NCBI GenBank assembly: GCA_014529385.2
Contig: CM043960.1
Coordinates: forward strand, 121,294,043-121,358,042
Length of the DNA stretch: 64,000 nt
Direction: 5' to 3'
Origin: Adiantum capillus-veneris
Taxonomy: Eukaryota; Streptophyta; Polypodiopsida; Polypodiales; Pteridaceae
The notes beneath the pieces are model-generated. The model was given only the letters and a program-made list of their open reading frames with translations. It was not told the DNA's origin and searched no databases. The translations under genes and the position numbers were made by a program. Below, in pieces: positions 11,056 to 21,335 of the stretch; positions within the stretch are counted from its first letter, which is position 1, and each line of letters opens with the position of its first letter.

Positions 11056-11975
11056 TGTTAGCAGCAAGCTAACACGGATACCATTTTTCGGAGTTCTCAT
11101 TGTAAAAACACTTATTATTTTGATAAATTTGGAATATTGTAACTCCTATTTTTTGAATAAACCTTGTAATTGATGAGCCGGGGCTACAAGCTTCCAGATT
11201 GTATCAACCTGTCATTACCCATCTTTGGTAGAACTCCCAGATTATTAGTTTTGACCACCAAAAACCTTGGCTAAGGTATGAAAGCCAATTTTTGTAAGCT
11301 ATTATTAAGTTTGGGATAATGAAATACACACCGTGAGCTAACGATGCTCAATTCTCTCCTTCTGCGCTTCCTACTCCCTCCCCGATTGTCACATTGCAGT
11401 CGCGTTTGTTGCATTGCAACCCCGCAGATAAGAGCTCTACGCATTGACATAAACACATCACAATATTTCGTAGCTTTTGGCGTCACCTACCCGCGGCTTA
11501 ATTTCATAATAACTAGGAATTTACACTTCAAAATAAAAAACTAAGCATAGGCGGGGTATTGGGGCATCATTGCTAAACATGTAGATACATTCTGGGTCAA
11601 AAACGACTAGGTCAAAAATCCACTGCTGTTAATAATCGCGATTTTGGCACTTGACCTAAATTGGGGTTTGATATCGTAAGCATGTGTGCTTAGGTCTTAT
11701 AAACTTGTCCTAGAAGTTTCGTTACGTTTGGAAGTCATCTGATGCTGTAACGGATGTGATTTGTTTGCCGATGAGCGATTGGCTTTTAGTGATTTCAGTC
11801 ACTTGAGTGTAGCTTGAGTTAGATGCGAGTTGTTAGTTGTTTTCCGAGAGATTGACACCCTCTTGTAGCCTCTATGCACTAGTCGAGTCAGCTTCATCCC
11901 ATGGATTGACAATTTAATAGTGGTTCTCGCTAATACTGCAATAAGATAGGGGTGAGGTTAGACACACGTCCCACA
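11056..11975 (+). repeat. Element A 5' LTR (920 bp)
   Basis: Begins TGTTAGCAGCAAGCTAACA and ends ACGTCCCACA (TG...CA), followed after two bases by a primer-binding site. Related copies lie at 47229-48107, 49166-50035 and, inverted, 55998-56915. It contains one arm and the core of the palindrome found in the leader arrays (GTTAATAATCGCGATT at 11628-11643). Confidence 0.85.
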
Positions 11976-12769
11976 TTTGGCGCCGCTACCGGGGATCGAA
12001 CTGACCTAAACTAGGAAAAAACACGAGCTTGTGAAGTTATCCTTTAACTTCCTCTAGGATCTCCTAGAGTTAAAAATCTTCTTTTAGAAACGGTATAACC
12101 TAAGATTGTCGTCTTTTGCTGTGTAGAGGTAGCTTGAAAGTAATTGTACTTGTCGAGTGCCTTATGACTGTAGGATTGTAGGATTAAAGTAGGATTTTGA
12201 GAATGATGGATAGAGGAGACAAGTCTTAAGATCAATGCTCAAAAAACCATAAAAGACAAGAAAACGAGTGTTTGTGGACACTTTCCACAACCCATTGCAT
12301 AATGATTCTTTTGGAGAGAGCAATGTTTTGAAATCCACCTAGGATCCTACTTACCCTACTCCTAGATTCATTCCATGGATTGACAATTTAATAATGGTTC
12401 TTGCTAATACTGCAATAAGATAGGAATGTGAGGCTAAACACGCATCCCACATTTGGCGCCGCTACCAGGGATCGAACATACCTAAACTAGAAAAAAACAC
12501 GAGCTTGTGAAGTTATCCTTTAACTTCCTCCTAGAGTTAAAAATTTTCTTCTAGAAACCGTATAGCCTAAGATTGTCGTCTTTTAATGTGTAGAGGTAGC
12601 TTAAAAGTAATTGTACTTGTCGAGTGCCTTAGGGCTATAGGATTGCAGGATTAAAGTAGGATTTTGAGAATGATGGACAGAGGAGACAAGCTTAAGATCA
12701 ATGCTGAAAAAACCATAAAAGACAAGAAAACGAGTGTTTGTGGACACTTTCCACAACCCCATTGCATGA
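11896..12769 (+). repeat. Direct duplication of LTR end, primer site and leader
   Basis: The block 11896-12300 recurs at 12370-12769 with about a dozen differences and small indels. It contains the last ~80 bp of the LTR, the primer-binding site (second copy 12454-12477, one base changed in the core) and ~300 bp of leader. The two copies are separated by the 69-bp left arm of an inverted repeat. Confidence 0.85.
11978..12001 (+). promoter_or_regulatory. Primer-binding site, tRNA-Asp type
   Basis: TGGCGCCGCTACCGGGGA followed by TCGAAC is complementary to the 3' end of plant tRNA-Asp with a couple of differences. This primer is typical of Athila-like Ty3/gypsy elements. It begins two bases after the LTR end, as expected for minus-strand priming. 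Confidence 0.85.
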
Positions 12770-12838
12770 GAATCTAGGAGTAGGGTAAGTAGGATCCGAG
12801 GTGGATTTCAAAACATTGCTCTCTCCAAAAGAATCATT
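12301..12838. repeat. 69-bp inverted repeat flanking the second leader copy
   Basis: The left arm 12301-12369 and right arm 12770-12838 are reverse complements with a single mismatch (CCTAGG against CCGAGG near the middle). About 400 bp lies between them. In RNA this would form a long hairpin around the second primer site. Confidence 0.9.
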
Positions 12839-12839
12839 G

Positions 12840-14000
12840 TGAGTTGCTATTTGAAGTGCAAAATTTCAGGTTAATGGCTAAAAATAGCACGAAAAGACTC
12901 CAAACCACTCAATACGACTGGAGAGTAAGTTTAAAAGTGTCTTAACTAGTGGGTAAGCTCAAGGACACTTTGAGGTAAATTAAGTTTTGACTTGATTCAT
13001 AGGCTTAAAATAACTCATAAAAGGACTCTCCTTGAAAAAAGTGCAAAAATTGGTTCATTTCAAGCCTGAAGTTAATAATCGCGATTATTAACTTTCAGCT
13101 CAGTTTTGACCAAGGTTTATACCATTCACTCATTGCTTGTGTACAAACAACTTTTGTAAAGACACAAAAGATTTGGATCACCAAACTGACAAAAAACTGG
13201 GTAAAAACTAAAGTTTGTACTGACTTTCTGAATCTTGAGTGTAAATTGGGGAAAAATTTGTCCAAACTTGTTGAAATTTGATTCATAGGCTTATATAGAT
13301 GTGATAAACATGTGTACATGCAAAGTTGACCAAAAAGATGCAAAAAGTTGCCAGTAGTAAATAATCACGATTATTTACATTTGTCCCATTTTTCAACTTT
13401 TTTGACCTATTTAGCATACCACTAGCTGTACCATGTTGTAATAAGCCCAGAAACCAAATTTGGTAAGATTTGGATCATTGGATTGAAAATTGTGACTAAA
13501 TTTGCAAAGTTAGTCTACGGACAAAAAATTGATGACCATTTGACCAAAACTTGTCCAAATTTGTTCAAACTTGGCTAGGGACCTTAAGTTGAAGTGCTCA
13601 ACAAATATGTGTCAAAGTTGGGACAAAAATTTGCAAAAATATAGCTAGAGTAAATAATCGCGATTATTTACATCTGCTTCAAAAATTGACAAATTTGCAA
13701 TTTTGAGTATACCACAAGGTCAAGCATATCAAGTAGACCCCACAGATCAATTTTGGTGAAATTTGGATCACAAAAGTGAGACTTAAGCCAGATTCTTGAA
13801 ATCAGGGTCCGCGGACACAAAACATTTGATAAACTTGAAGAGATTTTGTCCAAACTTGTTGAAACTTGTCTAGGAACTTTAACAGGTTGTATACTTGCCA
13901 AACCAAGCCAAAAAGTGCAAAAAAATTGGGAAAAGTAGATAATCGTGATTATTTACTACTGCTACACAGGGACATCCATTTTGACTTTTGAACTAGTGCT
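12840..14000 (+). repeat. Leader array 1: four ~290-bp units with 22-bp palindromes
   Basis: Palindromes centre on 13071-13092, 13357-13378, 13650-13671 and 13935-13956, spaced 286, 293 and 285 bp. The first and third are perfect 22-mers with core TAATAATCGCGATTATTA or AAATAATCGCGATTATTT; the others carry one or two changes. The sequence between them is a diverged tandem repeat, with recurring phrases such as ACTTGTCCAAA and AATTTGGATCA. No coding potential. Confidence 0.85.
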
Positions 14001-14511
14001 AGACCAACATAATACAAAGCCATCAGGCAATTTTGGGTTCAATCCGATCCAAATTGGTACATGTTGACTCAGTTTCCAAGTTGTAGATTAATCCTTTGAT
14101 TTTTTGCCAAAGTCGAATCTGAAATCATTTGTTGACTCCCATAGCTTGATCTAAAGCGATACACACAGACCAATCACAATAGTTAGCAAAAATTATACAG
14201 TCTTTGTGAAAAAATAGCTAACTTTATCAAATTTATATAGAAATCAGGTTGCAGAAAAGGAATAGGTAGCTTGACAAAAAGTTGCAATCGAATCAAGTGA
14301 AAATTGACAACAAGTCAATCCAAAGGTAAGTACTCTATCTAGGGCTTCGCAAGTCTTTATGAACCTTAGATCTGGTCGTGTACTAGGAAATTAGGGCATA
14401 CTCGGAGAAACCTCCAGTAGAGTATCCATTGAAGAAAGCATAAATCAAGGCAAATCCTGGCACACTATTCTTGAAGAAGTCTCAGACACTTTTTCAGATT
14501 CAACATCTAAA
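14001..14511 (+). other. Leader between array 1 and gag
   Basis: Non-coding leader of element A. It contains CAAAGGTAAGTACT at 14321-14334, a strong match to a plant splice donor (AAG/GTAAGT), about 190 bp before the first gag ATG. No acceptor can be assigned. Confidence 0.4.
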
Positions 14512-15366
14512 ATGTCTTCCTATTTGACTTACTCGAAAACCGGAACGACAATGCGCTATAAGCATATACTCTCTTTTTATAAGACTAATCTCCATGGAAC
14601 TCAGGTTTACCTAGATCCTAACGAAGAGTATGCTATTTGCATTGATGACCATGGTATTGAGTTTGAAGAAGATATTATGGCAAACAAACAAGGAAAAATG
14701 TACATGGACAGAAACGAAACTCAATATTTACAAGTTGAAAACCCTGACGTGATAGACAAATGGAGGTTAGAAGTAAACACCATAATCCCAGATATGTCAG
14801 CAAAAGAAGGACCACCAACTTTAGAATTCATAGGATACGATCAAGTAGACTTGAAGCCTTTGAAATGGCTGAGTACAGATAATCCTAGGATAGGAGTCTA
14901 TTGTTGGGAGGATAGAAACGTAAAAGATCTTCTGTGGACTTTGCATGCCAAATCAAAACAACTAACGACCGTAAAGATCATCTATATCTTCAAGATCAAA
15001 AGGGATCAATAGACCTACCAACCTACTTGTTTAGGGATTGTTATAACAACAACTTTGTTATGATGACTCCTGAAGAGGTAGAACAAACCAAACTACAAAG
15101 GTATTCCATAAGGGATTAGATATTGGGACAAGGACCAGAAACAATTCCAAGGGATGAACACCGTGAGAGATCATATGAGAGTAATGTTAAGAAACCAGAA
15201 ACCACCTCATCACGTAGAAAATCGGGTGACGCTAAGGCCAGTCCGGGGCTACATGAGTCACTATTTTCAACAGACTGGTTTGAAGGACTTGGAACAAAAC
15301 CAGCTGCCAGGAGACCGGGAGTTGAACCAAATAGACGGGTCAGACCATTTGAGTTTTAGAAACGGG
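14512..15366 (+). pseudogene. Element A gag, N-terminal domain and linker (broken)
   Basis: The first ATG of the gag region gives 166 residues (MSSYLTYSKTG...) before a shift to the next frame, which runs on as LQDQKGSIDLPTYLFRDCY and then TPEEVEQTKLQRYSIRD. The stretch is acidic and polar with many Tyr and Trp. It matches no gag domain I know and precedes the standard gag core, so it is an extra N-terminal extension of about 200 residues. The linker is rich in Arg, Glu and Pro. Frameshifts and stops near 15012, 15117 and 15357 make it non-functional here. Confidence 0.6.
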
Positions 15367-16383
15367 TCAGAAAATACAGTGGATCAGTGGATCCATACGA
15401 CCACTTAGCAAGCTTTAAACAAGTGCTAAGAGAAGAACGTATATTCGATTTCCATACTCAATTCAAGGGGTTTGGAATGACATTAGAAGGAAAAGCATTG
15501 ACATGGTTCCAAAACATTCCAGCTAGGTCAATCGTAAACTTAAACACATTATCTCAAGGATTTATAGCTGCTTGTTCTAAAATGGGGATCAAACATAATA
15601 CAGTAGCTCAAATCTATAGCTTTAAACAGAAACACGGTGAGTCTGTTAGGGATTGTGAAACTCGAATGAAACAATACATTGCGAGATGCCCATGGCAGAA
15701 GAACGACTCGTATCTTTGTTTCTAGAGGGATTGCTAAACAAAGAACTTCATGCTATACTCGCTAGCAAGAAGCATACAACCCTAGAAGAGTGTGTGTCAG
15801 ATGCTATTGACTTAGGAGACAATTGTGATATTTTTCAATGAAGAAGATATCCCTAAGGATAACCAAAGTGAGAAAACAACATCCGCTAAACCAACACAAG
15901 TGGGAACGGCTACTGTAGCACCGCTTTCAACCATAGAAGGTACGCTCAAAAGGATGAACGAAATGATGAACAACATGCAAAAAGCACCTATGCAAGGACC
16001 AAAACAAGGGATACCTCAACAGGGACAACCAATTAGGCCACAAAAATGGTGTGCAATCGAGGGTAAATGGACCAACCATGAGACCAACGAGTGTTACTTT
16101 CGACCAAAGTATGATGGGAATGTTTAGTACGTGCCTATGAGGCCACAAGGATAACCCATGTACAGATATCACCCTAATATGGCCCAAGCTCAAAGACCAC
16201 CGATGGGTATGGAAAGACCTCAACCTGTGTTGGGTCAACAACCCCTATATCCAAGACATAATGTAGTGTCTGTAAAGTACATGCATTTCGAAGGACTCAT
16301 AGATGAACAAGCATTAGTGCCTGTTACACCCTATGAGGAGCCTAGTCCATCTACAGTAATGGTAGAGGGAGATTGGTATAATT
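15367..16383 (+). pseudogene. Element A gag core, first part
   Basis: Encodes the Retrotrans_gag (PF03732-like) capsid core: DPYDHLASFKQVL, GFGMTLEGKALTWFQNIP, LSQGFIAACSK and KHGESVRDCETRMKQYIARCP. After a frameshift it continues AEERLVSLFLEGLLNKEL. A Gln/Pro-rich linker follows with a Cys/His motif (WCAIEGKWTNHETNECYF). Capsid would assemble the virus-like particle in the cytoplasm. The reading frame runs into WYN at 16383, where copia element B is inserted, and resumes after its 3' target duplication at 21568 with SHPPPMEEL. Confidence 0.75.
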
Positions 16384-16610
16384 TGTTACCATATACATGT
16401 GGTAGTGATGTGTGTGAACACACTAGGACCGCCGGGGCATTTTTTCCCTCTTTAGGAGGTTTTTTCCCCCGTGCATTGTATATACGCCCATCACTCTAGG
16501 GCTATCTATCTTTCCATTGCACACTAAGTAACACACTCTCTATAGTGTGCCTTGAGCTTCCTTCGTCTTCTCCAAGCTGTGTGTGTTTCTCTGCAACCCT
16601 AATTCCAACA
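16384..16610 (+). repeat. Element B 5' LTR (227 bp)
   Basis: TGTTACCATATACATG ... AACCCTAATTCCAACA. It contains TGCATTGTATATACGCC (16471-16487), a TATA-like promoter element in the right place for a U3/R boundary. Identical to 21336-21562 by direct reading. Confidence 0.95.
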
Positions 16611-16612
16611 AT

Positions 16613-16624
16613 TGGTATCAGAGC
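16613..16624 (+). promoter_or_regulatory. Primer-binding site, initiator tRNA-Met
   Basis: TGGTATCAGAGC two bases after the LTR, the standard complement of plant initiator tRNA-Met used by copia elements. Confidence 0.95.
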
Positions 16625-16973
16625 AGGTCACGTCCTCCCGGGCTTAGTCGCCAGCTGCTCCAGCACACGCCTGCTCACTTTCTCCGATTTCAGTGAGCTT
16701 TGGCAAGCGTTCGCAGGTCGACAAATATTTTGGGAGAGCTCGAAGAGCTTGGTCTGCTCAGAATTTTTGATTTGGGCTCATTTCGGCCTCCGTTTCCACT
16801 ACAGGCAGTACTGCACAGGTTATTTCGTCATTTTGTGCAGATTTTCTGTCAGTGCCGTTTTCTGCATAACAGGTGCCTTATAGTCTTCTATGGTTTGTGC
16901 TATATAGCACAAGTTGTTCTCGCTCCATTTCTCCTATTTTCGGGCAGTTTTCACATCAGGTGCAGCATTTACC

Positions 16974-19900
16974 ATGGCTGACAACAACAACACAGATGTG
17001 TTCAAGATGTTTGCTGCTGAGGACAGGTTGGATGGGGACAACTACCCTATGTGGGCTTATATGATGCAACATGTTCTTGTGTCAAAAGGTGTCTGGAACA
17101 TTGTGCAGGGCATTGATGTACGTCCTGGTTCTGAAGATGTAGGCGATATTGAGGATGTTGCAGGTCTTGCTGCAAGGATTGCAGCTGTTAGAGTTGTTTT
17201 GCCTACAGCAGAACAAGCTCGTTGGGATGTTAAGGATGCGCAGGCTCATGCATTGATTGCGTTGTCTGTGAAGCGCACCATTATTCCTCACATCCGTTCA
17301 GCAAAATCTGCAAAACAGGCTTGGGATATTCTAGCAGGTCTTTATGCAAGCCGCAATGAGGCTAAAATTGCTTTGCTGCGTAAAGAGCTAGAGTCGAAGA
17401 TTATGCATGAGGAAGATGATATGGACACTTTCCTTGCTAGTGTCAAGGATATCAATGAGCAACTCATTTCTGCAGGTGAAGTCATTTCTGACAGTTCCCT
17501 TGTGCAGACTGTTCTTGATGCCTTACCAGATTCCTACCAGACTTTTGCTAGTACTTGGAGACTGATGACCCAAGGAAATCCTGAAGTTGTCAAGTTTGAT
17601 GCATTATGCACATTGCTGTTGCAAGAGTCACTTTCTAGAAAAAACAGGACTAGGCAGCGTGCAGTTGAACAGGCTTTTATTGCTTCTCAAAGAAAGGGTG
17701 GTAACAGTAATGCAGCCACTTCTTATGGTTCTGCTGCGAGTGGCAAAAATTCTGTTCCTAATGCTTCTGCTGGCAGCACTTCGTCTGGCAATTCTGGTGA
17801 TAAGGGCAAAAAGAAGATGCGTTGCCATTATTGTAAAGCCAATGATCACTTGATCAAGTCGTGTCCTAAGTTGAAGGCCAAAGAGGCTAAGAAGAAAGAG
17901 GGTGGTTCCACTGCAAATGCTGGTTCCACTACAAATGCAGCCATTGTTGAGTCTTCTGTGAAAGGAGATTGTGATGCTGATGTTGATGCAGAATGGGCTT
18001 TTAGCGCAGAGTGCACTTACAATCCTGCTGTCCATGATGCATGCTTGTCAGTTGCTGCAGATTCACATGTGTGGTATTTCGACAGTGGTGCTACAAAGCA
18101 CATTACCTCACATCGTGAATTGTTTACCTCTCTCGAGTCTGTCCCTCATGGGAATTCAGTCACTTGTGCCAACAACGCCTCTTATCCAGTTCAGGGAGTT
18201 GGAAAGATTGTGCTCACTGCTGCTAATGGCAGTTCCTTCACACTTGTTGATGCACTTTATGTACCTGGGATCAAGAAAAATCTATTGTCTGTATCCGCAC
18301 TTGCTAGACTTGGACTTGTAGTCAAATTTGTGGATGACAGATGTACAGTTCATGATCTCAGTTTTGGTGATGAAATTGTTGCATCTGGGCTTTTGTGCCG
18401 TGGGCTGTATAAGCTCACTTTGTATGACAAGTGTGGACAAAATTTTGCAAATGCTGTTGCAGATTCAAGGGCTATTTCAGATGCAAAACTTTGGCATGCA
18501 CGTTTTGGTCATCTGAATTTTGCCAGTTTGCTGCGTTTGCAGAAATCTGATATGGTTGCTTCTTTGCCGCCTCTTGAAGCACCTATCAAACATGTTTGTG
18601 AAGGCTGTATTCTGGGTAAAATGCAGCGTTCTAAGTTTCCAAAGGATGGTTCAGTTAGGGCCACATGCAGGTTGCAGCTTGTGCATAGTGACGTTTGTGG
18701 GCCCATGCAAACTCCGTCCTTGGGCAATTACCTGTACTTCGTGACTTTCATTGATGATTACTCCAGGCATGCATGGGTATTTCCGCTTAAAGCGAAGTCC
18801 GAAGTTTTTATGTGCTTCAAACAATTTTTGGCTATGGCTGAAAATGTCTCAAAATGTACTATGGGCACCCTCCGTTCCGATCGAGGGGGGGAATATATGT
18901 CTCATGAATTTAATGCATTTCTGGCTAGTCGTGGGATAAAACACCAATGTACAGTGCCTTATACACCTCAGCAAAATGGTGTTGCTGAGAGGAAAAACAG
19001 GTCACTAACGGAAATGGCACGATGTATGGTCAAAAGTCAAGCTTTGCCGCATTCTTTTTGGCTTGAGGCCATCATGTGTGCCACTTATGTACTTAACAGG
19101 TGTCCTACGAAAGCTTTGCAGTCTATTACTCCATATGAAGCATGGCATGATAGAAAACCTTCTATTGAGCACATGCGTGTTTTTGGCTGTTTGGCATATG
19201 CTTTGGTGCCACAAGTGCAGCGCAGAAAATTGGATGATAAGGCTGTCAAATGTATTTTTGTTGGTTATAGTGCTGAAAGCAAAGGTTACAGGTTGTATCA
19301 TCCGCAAACAAAACGTATTTTGGTTTCACGGGATGAAGTGTTTGTGGAAGATTCTGTTCAACCCTTGCTGTCATGTACTAGAGACAGTAATGTAAGCTCA
19401 CAGGACATTTATGACACTTTGTTGCCTCTTTTCAGTGGTGGAAATACGAATGTAAGTTCCAATGAGGCAAATGTACAGCCTATGGGGGTTTCTGAAAATG
19501 TTTTAGAACAGCCTATTACTGATGCAGATGTACATGATGTACTTGATGAGGAAAGGGCTGAAAATGAGCAGGCTAGAGGTATGCCAAAATGGCTGGTGCA
19601 CACTTTGCGTGACAGCAAATTGGATGCACCTTTATCTAGTCGTACTCGTTCAGGCTCTCGCCATGCATCTTATGCATCAGATTGTTATGCTTTGGCTGTG
19701 TCTAGTTTACATGATGTTGAGGAGCCTCTGTCTTTTGATGAAGCACAGAATTCAGAAAATTGGATTGCTGCCATGAAATCAGAATATGATGCACTTATAG
19801 AGAATGACACATGGACTTTATGTGATTTGCCTCCTGGCAAAAAGGCCATTGGTACGAAGTGGGTTTACAAGTTGAAACGCAAGCCGGATGGTGAGATCGA

Positions 19901-21260
19901 TCACCATAAGGCTCGACTTGTTGCAAAGGGTTATGCACAACAAAAAGGCATAGATTATGAAGAGAATTTTGCTCCCACTTGTCGTATGACTACTGTGCGT
20001 TTTCTATGTGCATTGGCAGCTCATTTTGGTTGGGATGTACATCAATCAGACATTGTTACTGCTTTCTTGAATGGTGACATATTTGAGGAAGTTTATGTAA
20101 CGCAGCCTCGCGGTTTTGTCATAAAAGGACAAGAGGACAAAGTGTGCAAATGTAAGAAGGCTTTGTATGGGTTGAAGCAATCTCCTTGTGCTTGGTATGA
20201 GAAAGCTGACACTCATTTGGTTAAACGAGGCTTTCGTAACAGTCCAACAGAAAGCACATTGTATGTAAAGCGTGAGGATGATGTATTTCTCATTGTGGTT
20301 CTTTATGTTGATGATTTGCTGATCACTGGACCAAATGAGAGACATATTGCTGAATTTAAGGCTGATTTGAATGCTACTTTCAAGATGAAAGATTTGGGGC
20401 TGTTGCATCATTACTTGGGTATACAGTTTAAGCAGTGTGATGGTGGTATTGCCTTGTGTCAGAAAAGTTACATAGAGACATTGCTATGTAAGTTTGGACT
20501 TGAGGATTGCAAACCTATTGCCAATCCCATGGAAACAGGTTTGAAGTTGAGTCTACATGATGCTGGCGATCCTGCTGATGTCACTCTTTACCAAACTGCT
20601 GTTGGCTGCCTCATTTATGTATGCAACACGAGGCCAGATATTCAGTTTGCAGTCTCGCAGGTCAGCAGATTTATGCATAGCCCAGGGTCTAAGCATTGGC
20701 AGGCTGTCAAGAGGATTTTCCGCTACCTTAGTGGCACTTTACATCTTGGCTTGTTTTATCCCAAGGGGGGATCATTGCCGCCAGACTTACATGCTTTTTC
20801 GGACTCAGATTGGGCTGGTTGTTTTGACACGCGAGTGTCCACAAGTGGTTTTTGTTTCATGCTTGGCAGTTCATGTATATCATGGTTGAGCAAGAAGCAA
20901 CCTACTGTGGCCACTTCGAGTTGTGAGGCTGAGTACAGGGCAGTCTTCACAGCTACGGTTGAGTGTGTATGGCTCAGACGCCTTATGGCTGACTTGGGTG
21001 TTGGACAGGACACTGCCAACACTATCTACACTGACAGTCAGAGCGCATTGGCAGTTGCGAGGAACCCAGTTTTTCATGCTCGCACAAAGCACATTGAGGT
21101 GCATTACCACTATGTCAGAGAGAGGCTCTCAGCAGGAGAGATCAGCTTGGCTTATGTGCCAACACAGGACAACCTTGCAGATCTTTTCACAAAGGCATTG
21201 TCTCGTGAGAAGCTTGAAGCTTTCTGCAAAGCTTTGGGCTTACTCCCCTTTGTGGACTGA
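16974..21260 (+). CDS. Copia gag-pol polyprotein, intact
   Basis: The start is placed at 16974 (ACCATGG, strong plant context), giving 1428 residues; an in-frame ATG at 16914 would add 20 residues of leader-like sequence. Domains in order: gag (UBN2/Retrotran_gag type) ~15-250; zinc knuckle CHYCKANDHLIKSC ~282; aspartic protease WYFDSGATKHI ~368; integrase zinc module HARFGHLNF..CEGCILGKM ~507-550; integrase core with VHSDVCGPM, LRSDRGGEY and QNGVAERKN (D, D, E present) ~570-670; reverse transcriptase from WTLCDLPPGKKAI ~945 with the catalytic LYVDDLLITGP ~1110; RNase H with SDSDWAGC ~1275, TDSQSALAV ~1353 and a terminal ADLFTKAL. All catalytic motifs are present and there is no stop or frameshift. 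It would encapsidate, copy and integrate its own RNA. Integrase precedes RT, as in all copia elements. Confidence 0.95.
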   Translation: MADNNNTDVFKMFAAEDRLDGDNYPMWAYMMQHVLVSKGVWNIVQGIDVRPGSEDVGDIEDVAGLAARIAAVRVVLPTAEQARWDVKDAQAHALIALSVKRTIIPHIRSAKSAKQAWDILAGLYASRNEAKIALLRKELESKIMHEEDDMDTFLASVKDINEQLISAGEVISDSSLVQTVLDALPDSYQTFASTWRLMTQGNPEVVKFDALCTLLLQESLSRKNRTRQRAVEQAFIASQRKGGNSNAATSYGSAASGKNSVPNASAGSTSSGNSGDKGKKKMRCHYCKANDHLIKSCPKLKAKEAKKKEGGSTANAGSTTNAAIVESSVKGDCDADVDAEWAFSAECTYNPAVHDACLSVAADSHVWYFDSGATKHITSHRELFTSLESVPHGNSVTCANNASYPVQGVGKIVLTAANGSSFTLVDALYVPGIKKNLLSVSALARLGLVVKFVDDRCTVHDLSFGDEIVASGLLCRGLYKLTLYDKCGQNFANAVADSRAISDAKLWHARFGHLNFASLLRLQKSDMVASLPPLEAPIKHVCEGCILGKMQRSKFPKDGSVRATCRLQLVHSDVCGPMQTPSLGNYLYFVTFIDDYSRHAWVFPLKAKSEVFMCFKQFLAMAENVSKCTMGTLRSDRGGEYMSHEFNAFLASRGIKHQCTVPYTPQQNGVAERKNRSLTEMARCMVKSQALPHSFWLEAIMCATYVLNRCPTKALQSITPYEAWHDRKPSIEHMRVFGCLAYALVPQVQRRKLDDKAVKCIFVGYSAESKGYRLYHPQTKRILVSRDEVFVEDSVQPLLSCTRDSNVSSQDIYDTLLPLFSGGNTNVSSNEANVQPMGVSENVLEQPITDADVHDVLDEERAENEQARGMPKWLVHTLRDSKLDAPLSSRTRSGSRHASYASDCYALAVSSLHDVEEPLSFDEAQNSENWIAAMKSEYDALIENDTWTLCDLPPGKKAIGTKWVYKLKRKPDGEIDHHKARLVAKGYAQQKGIDYEENFAPTCRMTTVRFLCALAAHFGWDVHQSDIVTAFLNGDIFEEVYVTQPRGFVIKGQEDKVCKCKKALYGLKQSPCAWYEKADTHLVKRGFRNSPTESTLYVKREDDVFLIVVLYVDDLLITGPNERHIAEFKADLNATFKMKDLGLLHHYLGIQFKQCDGGIALCQKSYIETLLCKFGLEDCKPIANPMETGLKLSLHDAGDPADVTLYQTAVGCLIYVCNTRPDIQFAVSQVSRFMHSPGSKHWQAVKRIFRYLSGTLHLGLFYPKGGSLPPDLHAFSDSDWAGCFDTRVSTSGFCFMLGSSCISWLSKKQPTVATSSCEAEYRAVFTATVECVWLRRLMADLGVGQDTANTIYTDSQSALAVARNPVFHARTKHIEVHYHYVRERLSAGEISLAYVPTQDNLADLFTKALSREKLEAFCKALGLLPFVD

Positions 21261-21325
21261 TCCTGTCCTCAGGGCATGGCACTTCCCTTTACTCATGTGC
21301 CAGCTCTCGTTCACCGCATCACTCC

Positions 21326-21335
21326 AGGGGGGATT
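21326..21335 (+). promoter_or_regulatory. Element B polypurine tract
   Basis: AGGGGGGATT directly before the 3' LTR; primes plus-strand synthesis. Confidence 0.85.

Noticed and set aside
13071-13956. Regular repeats with palindromes suggested a CRISPR array
   Set aside because: The units are ~290 bp, the spacers are themselves homologous, and the context is a eukaryotic retroelement leader.
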